Shown here: positions 28,585 through 37,217 of the stretch, piece after piece | Numbering within the stretch: the stretch's first letter is position 1 | Layout of the letters: every line of letters begins with the position of its first letter | Source of the DNA: Mesorhizobium zhangyense | Lineage (GTDB): Bacteria; Pseudomonadota; Alphaproteobacteria; Rhizobiales; Rhizobiaceae | Direction of reading: 5' to 3' | DNA: 64,000 bases | NCBI RefSeq assembly: GCF_011045115.1 | Contig: NZ_JAAKZG010000009.1 | Location: forward strand, 162,764 to 226,763 | Made by a program: the position numbers and the translations under genes | Notes under the pieces: generated by a model | Database searches by the model: none | What the model was told of the DNA's origin: nothing | Seen by the model: the letters and a program-made list of their open reading frames with translations, nothing else

Positions 28585-29286
28585 TTGCCACTTGCCCCGC
28601 ATGAATTCTGGCAGACCGTCTATCCCGCCGGAACTTTTGAGACGAACCCGCAGGACGGCTTCGCGGACCTCTATCCCGCAACGCTGCCGGACGGCCGCCA
28701 GATCGCGCTGCCCATCCGCGTGCTCCCGGGTGGCGAGGACAAGGCCGTGGCCTCGCTCATCGTCAATCAGGCAAGCTTTGGCGTGGAGGACGCACTTGCC
28801 GAGGCAATGGCAGCGCTTGCTAGCGCCTACCGCCCGGAAGCCGTCATCGGCGTGCCGACGCTCGGCCTGCCGCTGGCCAATGGCGTCGCGCGGCGGCTCG
28901 GCCACGCCCGCATGGTCGCCTTGGGAACCTCGCGCAAATTCTGGTACGACGACGCTCTCTCCGAGCCGATGAGCTCGATCACCAGCCCGGCCCATGCCAA
29001 GCGCATCTATGTCGATCCGCGCATGCTGCCGCTGCTACAGGGCAGGCGGGTGGTCGTGGTCGACGATGTGGTGAGTTCCGGCACGTCGATGCTGGCCGTG
29101 CTGCGCCTGCTGCGAAAGGCCGGCATCGAGCCGGTGGCCGCAGTCGTCGCCATGCTTCAGGGCGACAACTGGCGCGCCGCCCTTGGCCAGCACGACGCAT
29201 CCTTCGTCCCGCATATCCACGGCGCGATCGCGTCGCCGCGCCTGAAACGCACGGCGCAAGGCACATGGCGGGCCGAGGAAGCCTAG
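28585..29286 (+). CDS. Phosphoribosyltransferase
   Basis: 233 residues from TTG 28585; ATG starts in frame occur only far downstream, and the upstream ribosome site is weak, so the start is uncertain. The PRPP-binding motif RVVVVDDVVSSGTSM (about residues 154-168) is textbook type I phosphoribosyltransferase. A preceding VIGVPTLGLPLANGVARRLG segment matches the PRTase core. It transfers a base or similar group onto PRPP; the base is not identifiable here. Context (nucleoside hydrolase, adenine-deaminase-like) suggests nucleobase salvage. It diverges from the M20D gene. Confidence 0.85.
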   Translation: MPLAPHEFWQTVYPAGTFETNPQDGFADLYPATLPDGRQIALPIRVLPGGEDKAVASLIVNQASFGVEDALAEAMAALASAYRPEAVIGVPTLGLPLANGVARRLGHARMVALGTSRKFWYDDALSEPMSSITSPAHAKRIYVDPRMLPLLQGRRVVVVDDVVSSGTSMLAVLRLLRKAGIEPVAAVVAMLQGDNWRAALGQHDASFVPHIHGAIASPRLKRTAQGTWRAEEA

Positions 29287-29480
29287 GCGGCAAACTTATC
29301 GCCGAAGGCATTTTCGACCCTCGCATCATTCTTTCGATGCAGCGCATTCGAGGGCTTGATAGATGAGGCGGATGTGCTAAAAGGCGCCACCGAAAGGGAG
29401 CGGGTTTTGCCTGACCGGGGCAAAACGGTGCGTTGCACCAAACCGGCTCTTTCAGCCAAGCGATTGAAATCTCTCGCTTT

Positions 29481-29554
29481 TGGGGAATAGGTTAACGGTA
29501 GACCCACGGACTCTGACTCCGTTAGTCCTGGTTCGAATCCAGGTTCCCCAGCCA
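29481..29554 (+). tRNA. tRNA-Gln (anticodon CTG)
   Basis: A complete cloverleaf: acceptor TGGGGAA (29481-29487) pairs with TTCCCCA (29544-29550), discriminator G and encoded CCA follow. The anticodon stem ACGGA/TCCGT frames loop CTCTGAC, giving anticodon CTG. The T arm is CCTGG-TTCGAAT-CCAGG. The 194 bases before it hold no gene. A minus-strand frame over this tRNA, translating to the familiar LAGEPGFEPG string, is a tRNA artefact. Confidence 0.97.
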
Positions 29555-29781
29555 GACTTATATTCACAATCAGATCGGCTGCTTAGAGAATATCAGAAAA
29601 AGCCAACCGGAACAGTTTTCCGGGGCATTTTCCGAACTCGTGCGGCCGTTGCGCCTTGGCCTTCGCTGTCTCACTCTTTGATTCTGTCGCGGGGGCGACG
29701 ATCCCCGCCAAACTCCAACCCTTGGCGCTTCACCTCGCCGACCTACATGTTAGGTTCTTACGAGAAACGGAGAATCAGGCG

Positions 29782-29952
29782 ATGACGCGAAGCTTAGTGG
29801 TGTGGACTTTGTTGGGCGCTGTCGCCGTGCTTGCCGGCTGCCAGACAGCACCCGTGCAGCAGCAACCGGCAGGTATTTGCCGGGACAGGCCTTTTGAAGC
29901 CGGCCTGTGCTATCAGGACACCAACTGGCGGCTGTTCTCGCCGCGTTGGTAA
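29782..29952 (+). CDS. Tiny lipoprotein
   Basis: 56 residues. The N-terminus MTRSLVVWTLLGAVAVLAGC is a lipoprotein signal peptide with lipobox LAGC, leaving a mature peptide of about 37 residues that includes a Cys pair in GICRDRPFEAGLC. No known family recognised. ATG 29782 has AGG 1-3 bases upstream and GGAG about 11 bases upstream. The 227 bases between the tRNA and this gene hold nothing else I can identify. A second lipoprotein of the same size class is at 57578-57754. Confidence 0.75.
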   Translation: MTRSLVVWTLLGAVAVLAGCQTAPVQQQPAGICRDRPFEAGLCYQDTNWRLFSPRW

Positions 29953-30013
29953 GCGGCTCGTCGTGGCTTCGGGTGTGACATCGATTTGAGTCGCACCCGA
30001 GAGGGCCGCACTC

Positions 30014-30943
30014 TCATTCCCGCTGTGCGAACTGCGATTTCTCGAACACCAGCACCACGACCAGCGCCAGTATCAACGGGATGATCAGGTAGAACAGGCG
30101 GAACACCAGAAGTGCCGCCAGCACCGCCGCCGGGTTCATGTCCGAAAGCCCGGCGAGGAAGACGATCTCCAGAACGCCAAGCCCGCCCGGCGCATGCGAT
30201 AGCAGCGCCACCGAAAACGAGATCACGAACACCCCGAGCACGATGAAATAGCCGGGGTTTCCCTGTTCGGGCAGGGCAAAATAGATGATCGCCGCTGCCG
30301 CCATCAGTTCGATCGGCCCGATGATCAACTGCCGCGCCACGATCGGCAGGCGTGGATAGTGGATTTGCAGGCTGCCGAAGCGCAGCGGCTTCAGGCCGAG
30401 CCAGCTTCCAAGAATGTAGAGGCCGATGAGCGCGAGAATCAGCCCGCCCGTCATCCGCGAGGCCGAAATCGGCAGGATGTCGACGAATCGCTCGAGCACT
30501 TCCGGCTCGGATAAAAGCAGGACGGCGCCAAGCAGCAGCGCGCCCAGCGCAAAGGTGAAGGAGCATAGCGCAACGAGAATGCCCACCTCCTGGCCAGTGA
30601 GCCCCTTGCTCGTATAGGCCCGGTAGCGGATCACGGCGCCCGAAAGCACGGAGCCGCCGATATTGTGCGACAGCGCGTAGGTGGTGAAGGAGCAGACAGT
30701 GATGAAGGCGAAGGAAACCTTCTTGCCCAGATGCATCAGCGCGATGTGGTCGTAGCCGGCAAGGGCGGCGTAGGCGACGATGGAACTCAGGCCCGCAAGT
30801 ATCCAGCCGTGCAGGGGAATTGCCGCCAGGCCCTCGCCGACATCCTCGACCGATATGCCGCGCAGTTCGTGATACAGCAGCCAGACGGAAAAGCCGACAG
30901 CGCAGAGCCCGACCACGGGCCAGATGTAAGACTTCAGCTTCAT
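30014..30943 (-). CDS. LPG-synthase TM-region / UPF0104 membrane protein
   Basis: 309 residues from ATG 30943 with about eight membrane segments. Motifs YDHIALMHLGKKVSF, YALSHNIGGSVLSGAVIRYR and LLSHAPGGLGVLEIVFL are those of the integral-membrane (flippase) region of lysylphosphatidylglycerol synthases. The soluble aminoacyl-transferase domain of MprF is absent, so this is the YbhN-type stand-alone membrane protein and its role in phospholipid transport is only inferred. A 32-codon upstream extension lacks membrane character and is not adopted. It diverges from the Ppx/GppA gene. Confidence 0.85.
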   Translation of the reverse strand: MKLKSYIWPVVGLCAVGFSVWLLYHELRGISVEDVGEGLAAIPLHGWILAGLSSIVAYAALAGYDHIALMHLGKKVSFAFITVCSFTTYALSHNIGGSVLSGAVIRYRAYTSKGLTGQEVGILVALCSFTFALGALLLGAVLLLSEPEVLERFVDILPISASRMTGGLILALIGLYILGSWLGLKPLRFGSLQIHYPRLPIVARQLIIGPIELMAAAAIIYFALPEQGNPGYFIVLGVFVISFSVALLSHAPGGLGVLEIVFLAGLSDMNPAAVLAALLVFRLFYLIIPLILALVVVLVFEKSQFAQRE

Positions 30944-31218
30944 CGCGTTCCGGCCATGCGCAGCGAGTGTCCTTTCGTGGCGTCTTCGTGGGGGAGCGCG
31001 CCAGAACCGGCCACGCTTCGCGGTAACGTCTTTCAGCAATGCCTTATCGAAGCCGGCTGTTCAACCGTCTACGTGGCGGCAAGTCGTCGCCCGGCTAAAA
31101 TTCCTCAGGCTACCCTTGGTGATTGGTCGCCACGCTGCTATCGTTGTTTCAACTGAAAAATTCAAAAGCGTGTGCGGCGTCCGGTTCCGGTTCGCGCGGC
31201 GCAAAAAGGACATTCGAC

Positions 31219-32583
31219 GTGGAAGACCGCGAACCCGGCGCAGAGGCGCCGGATGCGGGCGCGTACAGGGGGTTGCGGTCGCCGGATAGCGGCGCAGGCA
31301 ACCCGCCGGCCAACCGGGAAAACCGGGCGCCGGGCCCTCGATCCGGCAACGGGCAGGCGAGGGCCGATGCACCGCAGCAGCCAGGAAAAGGCAAGAAACG
31401 CCGCAAGCGCAAGCGCGGCCGCAAGGTTTTTGCGCGCGACGGCGTAAAGCCCGATGCTGAAGGCAAGGCTTCGCCCGCAGCGCCAAGCGCGCCGGTCGTG
31501 GCCCAGAATTCGGCAGTCGCTGCCGCCCCGACGGCGGACAGGCGACCGAATGCGCCGGACAGGCAATACAACGCCGAACTGCCGGTTTTTGCCGCGCTCG
31601 ATCTCGGCACCAACAATTGCCGCCTGCTCGTGGCTGTGCCGGGTCGCCCCGGCCAGTTTCGCGTCGTCGATGCCTTTTCGCGCATCGTGCGGCTGGGCGA
31701 GGGGCTGACGGCCAGCGGCCGCCTGTCGGATGCCGCCATGGACCGCGCCGTGGAAGCCTTGAAGATCTGCGCTGACAAGCTGCGCAGCCGCAAGGTCAGG
31801 CGCGCCCGTCTGATCGCCACCGAAGCCTGCCGCTCGGCCGCCAACGGCGTGGAATTCCTCGAGCGGGTCGAGGCCGAGGCCGGGCTCAAGCTCGAAATCA
31901 TCGACCGCCAGACCGAGGCGCGCCTTGCGGTTTCCGGCTGCGGCTCGCTGGTCGAGCGTGACACGGACGGCGTCGTGCTGTTTGATATCGGCGGCGGCTC
32001 TTCGGAAATCGCACTGATCGATCTATCCAAGCAGCGGTCGCCGCGGCTTGCCAACCACATCGTTTCCTGGACCTCGCTGCCGGTCGGCGTCGTTTCGCTT
32101 GCCGAGCGTTTTGGCGGACGTCACGTCACGCCGGAGATTTTCGATGCCATGGTGGCGGATGTGACCGGGATGCTGTCAGCTTTCGAAGGCCGCGACCGCA
32201 TCAACCACCTGATGGAAGGGTCGCGCTTTCACCTGCTTGGAACCTCCGGCACGGTCACGACGCTTGCCGGCGTCCATCTCGGGCTGGAGCGCTACGACCG
32301 CCGCCGCGTCGACGGGCTGTGGATGGACAATGCCAGCGTCGACCGCATGATCGAAAAGCTGCTCGGCTGGGATTTCCAGGCGCGCGTGGCCAATGCCTGC
32401 ATTGGCGCGGACCGCGCCGATCTGGTGCTTGCCGGCTGCGCCATTCTGGAAGCCATCCGCCGCGTCTGGCCGTCGGAGCGGCTGCGGGTGGCGGACAGGG
32501 GTCTGCGCGAAGGCATATTGAGCGAACTTATGGCCGAGGACGGTGTCTGGCGGCGCAACTGGCGAAACGGACCACGGCAATGA
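31219..32583 (+). CDS. Exopolyphosphatase / guanosine pentaphosphate phosphatase (Ppx/GppA)
   Basis: 454 residues from GTG 31219, preceded by AAGGA with 8-base spacing. ASKHA-fold signatures: [43 protein letters not shown] and [17 protein letters not shown]. It hydrolyses polyphosphate or pppGpp in the cytoplasm. The first 130 or so residues are an extension without homology features: acidic, then a basic run [14 protein letters not shown] at residues 56-69 that could bind nucleic acid or polyphosphate (inference). The stop overlaps the rlmE start by 4 bases, a pairing common in alphaproteobacteria. Confidence 0.93.
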   Translation: MEDREPGAEAPDAGAYRGLRSPDSGAGNPPANRENRAPGPRSGNGQARADAPQQPGKGKKRRKRKRGRKVFARDGVKPDAEGKASPAAPSAPVVAQNSAVAAAPTADRRPNAPDRQYNAELPVFAALDLGTNNCRLLVAVPGRPGQFRVVDAFSRIVRLGEGLTASGRLSDAAMDRAVEALKICADKLRSRKVRRARLIATEACRSAANGVEFLERVEAEAGLKLEIIDRQTEARLAVSGCGSLVERDTDGVVLFDIGGGSSEIALIDLSKQRSPRLANHIVSWTSLPVGVVSLAERFGGRHVTPEIFDAMVADVTGMLSAFEGRDRINHLMEGSRFHLLGTSGTVTTLAGVHLGLERYDRRRVDGLWMDNASVDRMIEKLLGWDFQARVANACIGADRADLVLAGCAILEAIRRVWPSERLRVADRGLREGILSELMAEDGVWRRNWRNGPRQ

Positions 32584-33302
32584 CTGGCCCAAAGAAACCC
32601 GGCAAATCCGGCCCCGGCGGCATACGCGTGCTCAAGACGCGCATCAAGAAGAAGAGCGGCCTCAAGGAATCGTCGCGCCGCTGGCTCGAACGCCACATGA
32701 ACGATCCCTATGTCCAGCGCTCCAAGGCCGACGGCTATCGCTCGCGCGCGGCCTACAAGCTGATCGAGATCGACGACCGCCACCATCTGCTCAAGCCGGG
32801 CATGCGGGTGATCGATCTGGGCGCTGCCCCCGGCGGCTGGTGCCAGGTCGCGGCCGCCCGCACCAAATCGACGGCGGAAAATCCGCATGTCGTCGGCATC
32901 GACTATCTCGGCATGGACGCGGTGCCCGGCGCGCCGGTGTTGATGATGGATTTTCTCGACGATGACGCTCCGGCCAAGCTCCTGGAAATGCTCGGCGGCG
33001 AACCGGATCTGGTGCTGTCCGATATGGCCGCTCCCACGACCGGCCATCGCCGCACCGACCACATCCGCACCATGCATCTGTGCGAGGTCGCGGCCGATTT
33101 CGCCATTTCGGTACTGAAGCCCGGCGGGCATTTTCTGGCCAAGACCTTTCAGGGCGGCACGGAATCCACCCTGCTGACGCAGCTCAAGCAGAATTTCCGC
33201 TCGGTCCATCACGTCAAGCCGCCGGCCTCGCGCGAGGAATCGGCCGAGCTTTACCTGCTCGCCAAGGACTTTAAAGGCCGCGCCGCTCCCGACGAAGAGT
33301 AG
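32580..33302 (+). CDS. rlmE: 23S rRNA 2'-O-ribose U2552 methyltransferase RlmE (FtsJ)
   Basis: 240 residues. SAM-binding motif [15 protein letters not shown] and the K-D-K-E catalytic tetrad are visible: Lys in [12 protein letters not shown], Asp in [18 protein letters not shown], Lys in FLAKTFQGG and Glu in [12 protein letters not shown]. The enzyme methylates the A-loop of 23S rRNA during late 50S assembly. The N-terminal 45 residues are basic ([17 protein letters not shown]), as usual in alphaproteobacterial RlmE. ATG 32580 overlaps the stop of the upstream phosphatase gene. Confidence 0.97.
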   Translation: MTGPKKPGKSGPGGIRVLKTRIKKKSGLKESSRRWLERHMNDPYVQRSKADGYRSRAAYKLIEIDDRHHLLKPGMRVIDLGAAPGGWCQVAAARTKSTAENPHVVGIDYLGMDAVPGAPVLMMDFLDDDAPAKLLEMLGGEPDLVLSDMAAPTTGHRRTDHIRTMHLCEVAADFAISVLKPGGHFLAKTFQGGTESTLLTQLKQNFRSVHHVKPPASREESAELYLLAKDFKGRAAPDEE

Positions 33303-33329
33303 GCGCGGACAGGCCGATCCACCGCCGCG

Positions 33330-34745
33330 TCAGGTTTGCGGCGGGGTCGCCTCGATCGCCTTGGCGGTGCGCCCGCCATAGCCCGACACCGCACTGCCGG
33401 CGTCCGGTGCCAGCCGCAGGAAAGACAGCGAAGCGACTGCCGAGACGGCGGCGACGATGAAGAACGCGGTGTGGAAGTCGGCCAGCGTCAGCGGCCCGCC
33501 ATGTAGCTGCGTCGAGACTTCCAGTATGCCGCCGGCCAGCGCCACACCCAGCGCTACGCTGATCTGCTGGAAGACGGCGGTGATCGGTGTTGCCTTGCTG
33601 GTGTCGGCGTCGGAAACCTCGGCGTAGGCAAGCGCATTGACGCCGGTGAAGAACATCGAGCGGATGAAGCCGCCCATCAGCAGCATTCCAAGCATCAGCG
33701 CATAGGGCGTTTCGGGCGTGAAAAACCCGTTGATGGCGATCGTCGCGGCTGAAATCAGCGAGCCCGCGACCAGCACCCGGCGAAACCCGGCTGCCCTGAA
33801 CAGCCAGGCTGTCACGAGTTTCATGCCGATCGCGCCGATCGCCGATACGAAGGTGATCATACCGGACTGGAACGGCGTCATGCCGAAGCCGATCTGGAAC
33901 ATCAGCGGCAGCAGGAACGGCACCGCTCCGATGCCGATGCGAAACAGGCTGCCACCCAGCACGGCGGACCGGAACACCTGGCTGCGGAAAAGCGACAGCG
34001 CCAGCAGCGGGTTTTGCTTGCGGCGTGCATGAAGCAGATAGATGACGCCCGATATCAGCCCGACGACGAGCGTTGCTATGCCCACGCTCGGGGGCAGGGC
34101 AGGCAGGCTGACCACGGAGAGGCCGAAGACCACGCCGGACGCCGCCAGGCCGCTGAGGATGAAGCCGGCGGTGTCGAGCGGTGGCACGCCTGCCGACTCG
34201 GTCTTCGGCAGGAAGCGCGTCGCCAGCCACATCCCGATCACGCCGATCGGCACATTGATCAGGAAAATCCAGTGCCAGGTGAAATAGGTGGTTATGAAGC
34301 CGCCGACGGGCGGGCCGACCAGTGGCCCCACCAGCGCTGGAATGGTCAGCCATGACATTGCGGCAACGAGTTCGTTCTTCGGCGTTGCGCGCACCAGCAC
34401 CAGCCTGCCAACCGGCGTCATCATCGCGCCACCCATCCCCTGCAGGAAGCGCGACCCCACGAAAGCGGCTAGCGAATTGGACATGGCGCAGGCGACCGAG
34501 CCGATGACGAAGACGGCGATTGCGGCGCGGAACACGTTCTTTGCGCCGAAGCGATCGGCCATCCAGCCACTGACCGGAATGAACACGGCGAGCGAAACGA
34601 GATAGGCGGTGAGCGCCAGTTTCAGCGCGATCGGGCTTGTGCCGATGTCGGCGGCGATTGCCGGCAGCGATGTGGCGATGACCGTCGAATCCATGTTTTC
34701 CATGAACAGGGCGACCGCAAGGATAAGCGGGATTGTGCGATTCAC
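33330..34745 (-). CDS. MFS multidrug exporter, DHA2 (EmrB/QacA) type
   Basis: 471 residues from GTG 34745; a TTG 16 codons upstream is possible but adds non-membrane sequence. About 14 membrane segments. The DHA2 signatures are present: the first-helix motif MENMDSTVIATSLPAIA (motif D1), GWMADRFGAKNVF (motif A) and RFLQGMGGAMMTPVGRLVL (motif B). TM5 carries PLVGPPVGGFI (motif C). It most likely exports drugs or metabolites by proton antiport; no periplasmic adaptor gene is adjacent. It converges with rlmE with 27 bases between the stops. Confidence 0.93.
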   Translation of the reverse strand: MNRTIPLILAVALFMENMDSTVIATSLPAIAADIGTSPIALKLALTAYLVSLAVFIPVSGWMADRFGAKNVFRAAIAVFVIGSVACAMSNSLAAFVGSRFLQGMGGAMMTPVGRLVLVRATPKNELVAAMSWLTIPALVGPLVGPPVGGFITTYFTWHWIFLINVPIGVIGMWLATRFLPKTESAGVPPLDTAGFILSGLAASGVVFGLSVVSLPALPPSVGIATLVVGLISGVIYLLHARRKQNPLLALSLFRSQVFRSAVLGGSLFRIGIGAVPFLLPLMFQIGFGMTPFQSGMITFVSAIGAIGMKLVTAWLFRAAGFRRVLVAGSLISAATIAINGFFTPETPYALMLGMLLMGGFIRSMFFTGVNALAYAEVSDADTSKATPITAVFQQISVALGVALAGGILEVSTQLHGGPLTLADFHTAFFIVAAVSAVASLSFLRLAPDAGSAVSGYGGRTAKAIEATPPQT

Positions 34746-34939
34746 GGAGTTTTCCAGGATATGAGGGCCGGTTGAAAAGGCTGCATGGGACAACTGCGCC
34801 GAGTTTACACGAGTCGCAGCCTATGTCGCCGCTTTTGGCCCCTAGGCAAGCCCCCGAGGTTGGGCCAGGGGCCGGAATGGCGCAAAAGCACGCTCAAATC
34901 TATGTGAGAAGGCGCATGCGCTGCCGTCATCCAATCTCG

Positions 34940-35143
34940 TCAGGCCCGCAAGGCGATCTTGTCGAGCAAAGCGAGGCTGGCGGGTTTTGCGGTTATCCTG
35001 ACGGCCTCATCGAGCAGATCCACCGAATGAAGCATCGCCTCCAGCATGTCGGCAAGAGAGGCGCTATAGGAATCCCCGTCGTTGCGAAGGGCGATTATCC
35101 TGCGGGCTATCCCGTCGAAAGAATTGTCCAAATCCAGTAGCAT
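34940..35143 (-). CDS. Small protein of unknown function (67 aa)
   Basis: Begins MLLDLDNSFDGIARRIIAL and is predicted all-helical; no family recognised. ATG 35143 follows a GGGGGTCGG stretch that could serve as a ribosome site. The next 265 bases upstream (to 35408) show no gene I can support. Coding status is moderately supported by amphipathic helix pattern and the lack of a better frame. Confidence 0.5.
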   Translation of the reverse strand: MLLDLDNSFDGIARRIIALRNDGDSYSASLADMLEAMLHSVDLLDEAVRITAKPASLALLDKIALRA

Positions 35144-35408
35144 CCGACCCCCAGGGGTATTTCGGTTTTCCGCCGGGGGCAGGCGAGAATCACCCAGGAA
35201 TCTAACGACTTGCAGCTATCAGGCGCAAGCGGCGGAATTGCGTCCGTGGTTCAAGGGCGGGGAGTCTGGGCTCAATCGGCAGCATCGAAAACTCGTGACG
35301 AGCCGAGCGAAACACACCAGATGAGCGGTTTGAGAGGAGAAACTGGTGGGGCTACGCAGCACCAGCGCCCCACGCTTGCCAAGCTAGGCAAACGTGGTGA
35401 ACAAATTG

Positions 35409-35603
35409 TTACCGAGGGCTCGATCTCTTGAGCGGAAACGCGATGACCTCGCCCTTCGGCGCCCTGTACTCGGCGGCAAGTGCCGCCTCGACAAGGATCT
35501 CGATGGCCTCGTTCATCTTTCGGCTGTCCTGGTCACTGCCGCGCAGATAGGTCTGCGCCTTTTCCAGGTGGTGCCTTACAGCGGCGAAATCCGATCGCAA
35601 CAT
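35409..35603 (-). CDS. Small protein of unknown function (64 aa)
   Basis: MLRSDFAAVRHHLEKAQTYL followed by a helical segment NEAIEILVEAALAAEYR and a C-terminal GEVIAFPLKR. ATG 35603 has GGAGG 3 bases upstream. No family recognised, though the helical pattern with a short C-terminal strand looks like a genuine cytoplasmic protein. It precedes the RTX array, whose first gene ends 167 bases to the right. Confidence 0.6.
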   Translation of the reverse strand: MLRSDFAAVRHHLEKAQTYLRGSDQDSRKMNEAIEILVEAALAAEYRAPKGEVIAFPLKRSSPR

Positions 35604-35769
35604 GATCCTCCATTCGCCCCCATCGCAAGGGTGGCGCAGGATACTTTCAAAACCGCGAACGAAAATGATTGGATTTTAGGAAATCGGCATATGCAGTGAG
35701 GTTATGCACAAGCAACCCCGCTGTTGCCGAGATGCCCTTGAAATGCCCGACGCCACCGCGCATCCCGCC

Positions 35770-37089
35770 TTACACGATGAAAAACTCGCCGGCCGTCATC
35801 GCAAGACCCGGCGCAAGCGTTGCGAATTTGATCGCAGCCGCACCGCCAAGGCCGTCCTTGTCGAACCAGAGGTCGCCCGTCGCCGGGTTGTAGATGACGC
35901 GGTCGCTCGCGTCTTGCGCAGCCGTACCGGTGTGGAACGCGTCTGCAGTCAGCCCGCCTTTCGCAAGGCCGGACAAATACTTTGTGTCCAGCTGGATCGT
36001 GTCCTGGGCGAGATTGTAGTCGTTGATCCTATCGATATTGGTGGAGCCGATAGGCTTGTTGAACACGAAGGTATCGTAGCCGTCACCACCGTTGAGGATG
36101 TCCTTGCCGCCCCCGCCGACCAGCGTGTCGTTACCCGCACCACCGCGCAGGATATTGTTGCCGGAGTTGCCGACAAGTGTGTTGTTGAGCGTGTTGCCGT
36201 TGCCGGCCAGGTCCGCCGTGCCGAGGAACTTCAGCCGCTCGACACGCGCACTGAGAATCCAGTCGACATAGGATCGCACGGTGTCATTGCCGGTGTCGGT
36301 CTCATACTCGATCACGCGGTCACCAGCCGACGAAACGATATATATATCGTCTCCATCCAGACCGCACAGGGTATCCTTGCCGGCCTTGCCGTCGATGATG
36401 TTGTTGCCGTAATTACCGTAGATTTCGTTGTCGAGGGCGTTGCCGGTAGCACTGGTGTTGTAAGGGCCCTTGAGAACCAGATTTTCAACCGCGCCTCGCG
36501 CGGCATATGCGTTTGAGAGACTGAAAGAGATGGTAGAACGAATGGTGTCGATGCCGTTCGAGCCGGCGCTGGCTTCATTTACCACATCGAGAGCGTTGTC
36601 GACGTCGTAACTATCATTGCCAGGCCCGCCGCTCATGAAGTCCTTGCCTTCGCCACCATAGACATAATCGTTTCCGGCCCCGCCACTCCAGACGTCATTG
36701 CCGTCACTGGCGGAGAAACTGTCGTTGCCTGCGCCCATGATGGCGATGTCGGGTCCGACGCCGCCGTCGACCATTACATTCCCAAGGATCGCAACAAAGG
36801 CATCGACCGAAGACGATATCGCGTTTAGGACTTTCATGTATTGCAGCGAGATCTCGCGCACTTCGATGAGCTTTAGACCAAGACTTTGCACCTCGATTTG
36901 GGTGACAACCCCGACACGGCCATCGAAGCCGCTGCCCTTCATGACAAACTTGTCACCGTTCGCGGCGGTCAGTGTAACCTGGGTCGGCGTAATTATCGGC
37001 TCCGCGTCGCTCTCAACGATCTTCTGTAAGAAGAAACGAAAGTCTTCTTTGCTGGCCTCTGCAATCTGCCCGATACTCAGGATAGACAT
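35770..37089 (-). CDS. RTX calcium-binding protein R1 with N-terminal domain
   Basis: 439 residues. Residues 1-110 are a non-repeat domain (MSILSIGQIAEASKEDF...VDAFVAILGNV) followed by GGxGxDx nonapeptides from about residue 115 (GAGNDSFSASDGND, GGAGNDYVYGG, GGPGNDSYDVD), a middle block YIVSSAGDRVIEYET with NTLNNTLVGNSGNN, and the shared C-terminal module (TNIDRINDYNLAQDTIQLD ... AGEFFIV). RTX repeats fold on calcium outside the cell; the acidic-plus-hydrophobic tail EFFIV is typical of type I secretion substrates. GGAGG precedes ATG 37089. First of eleven paralogs. Confidence 0.88.
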   Translation of the reverse strand: MSILSIGQIAEASKEDFRFFLQKIVESDAEPIITPTQVTLTAANGDKFVMKGSGFDGRVGVVTQIEVQSLGLKLIEVREISLQYMKVLNAISSSVDAFVAILGNVMVDGGVGPDIAIMGAGNDSFSASDGNDVWSGGAGNDYVYGGEGKDFMSGGPGNDSYDVDNALDVVNEASAGSNGIDTIRSTISFSLSNAYAARGAVENLVLKGPYNTSATGNALDNEIYGNYGNNIIDGKAGKDTLCGLDGDDIYIVSSAGDRVIEYETDTGNDTVRSYVDWILSARVERLKFLGTADLAGNGNTLNNTLVGNSGNNILRGGAGNDTLVGGGGKDILNGGDGYDTFVFNKPIGSTNIDRINDYNLAQDTIQLDTKYLSGLAKGGLTADAFHTGTAAQDASDRVIYNPATGDLWFDKDGLGGAAAIKFATLAPGLAMTAGEFFIV

Positions 37090-37217
37090 TGCGCACCTCC
37101 CTTTTATACAGCGCGCGAGCGCATGCCGGGCGAAGCTAACATGTCGGCGGTATACTGCCTAGGCGACGCCTCAACTGACCTCCGGCTGGCCGTGTTCGCT
37201 GATCGTTGGGTTCTTTG

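Noticed and set aside
29481..29554. tRNA-Gln as the attachment site of the integrated element
   Set aside because: The integrase is 30 kb away and I saw no direct repeat of the tRNA 3' end near it.
29283..29567. Minus-strand frame of 94 codons with LAGEPGFEPG string
   Set aside because: Typical artefact produced by reading the complement of a tRNA gene, here tRNA-Gln.
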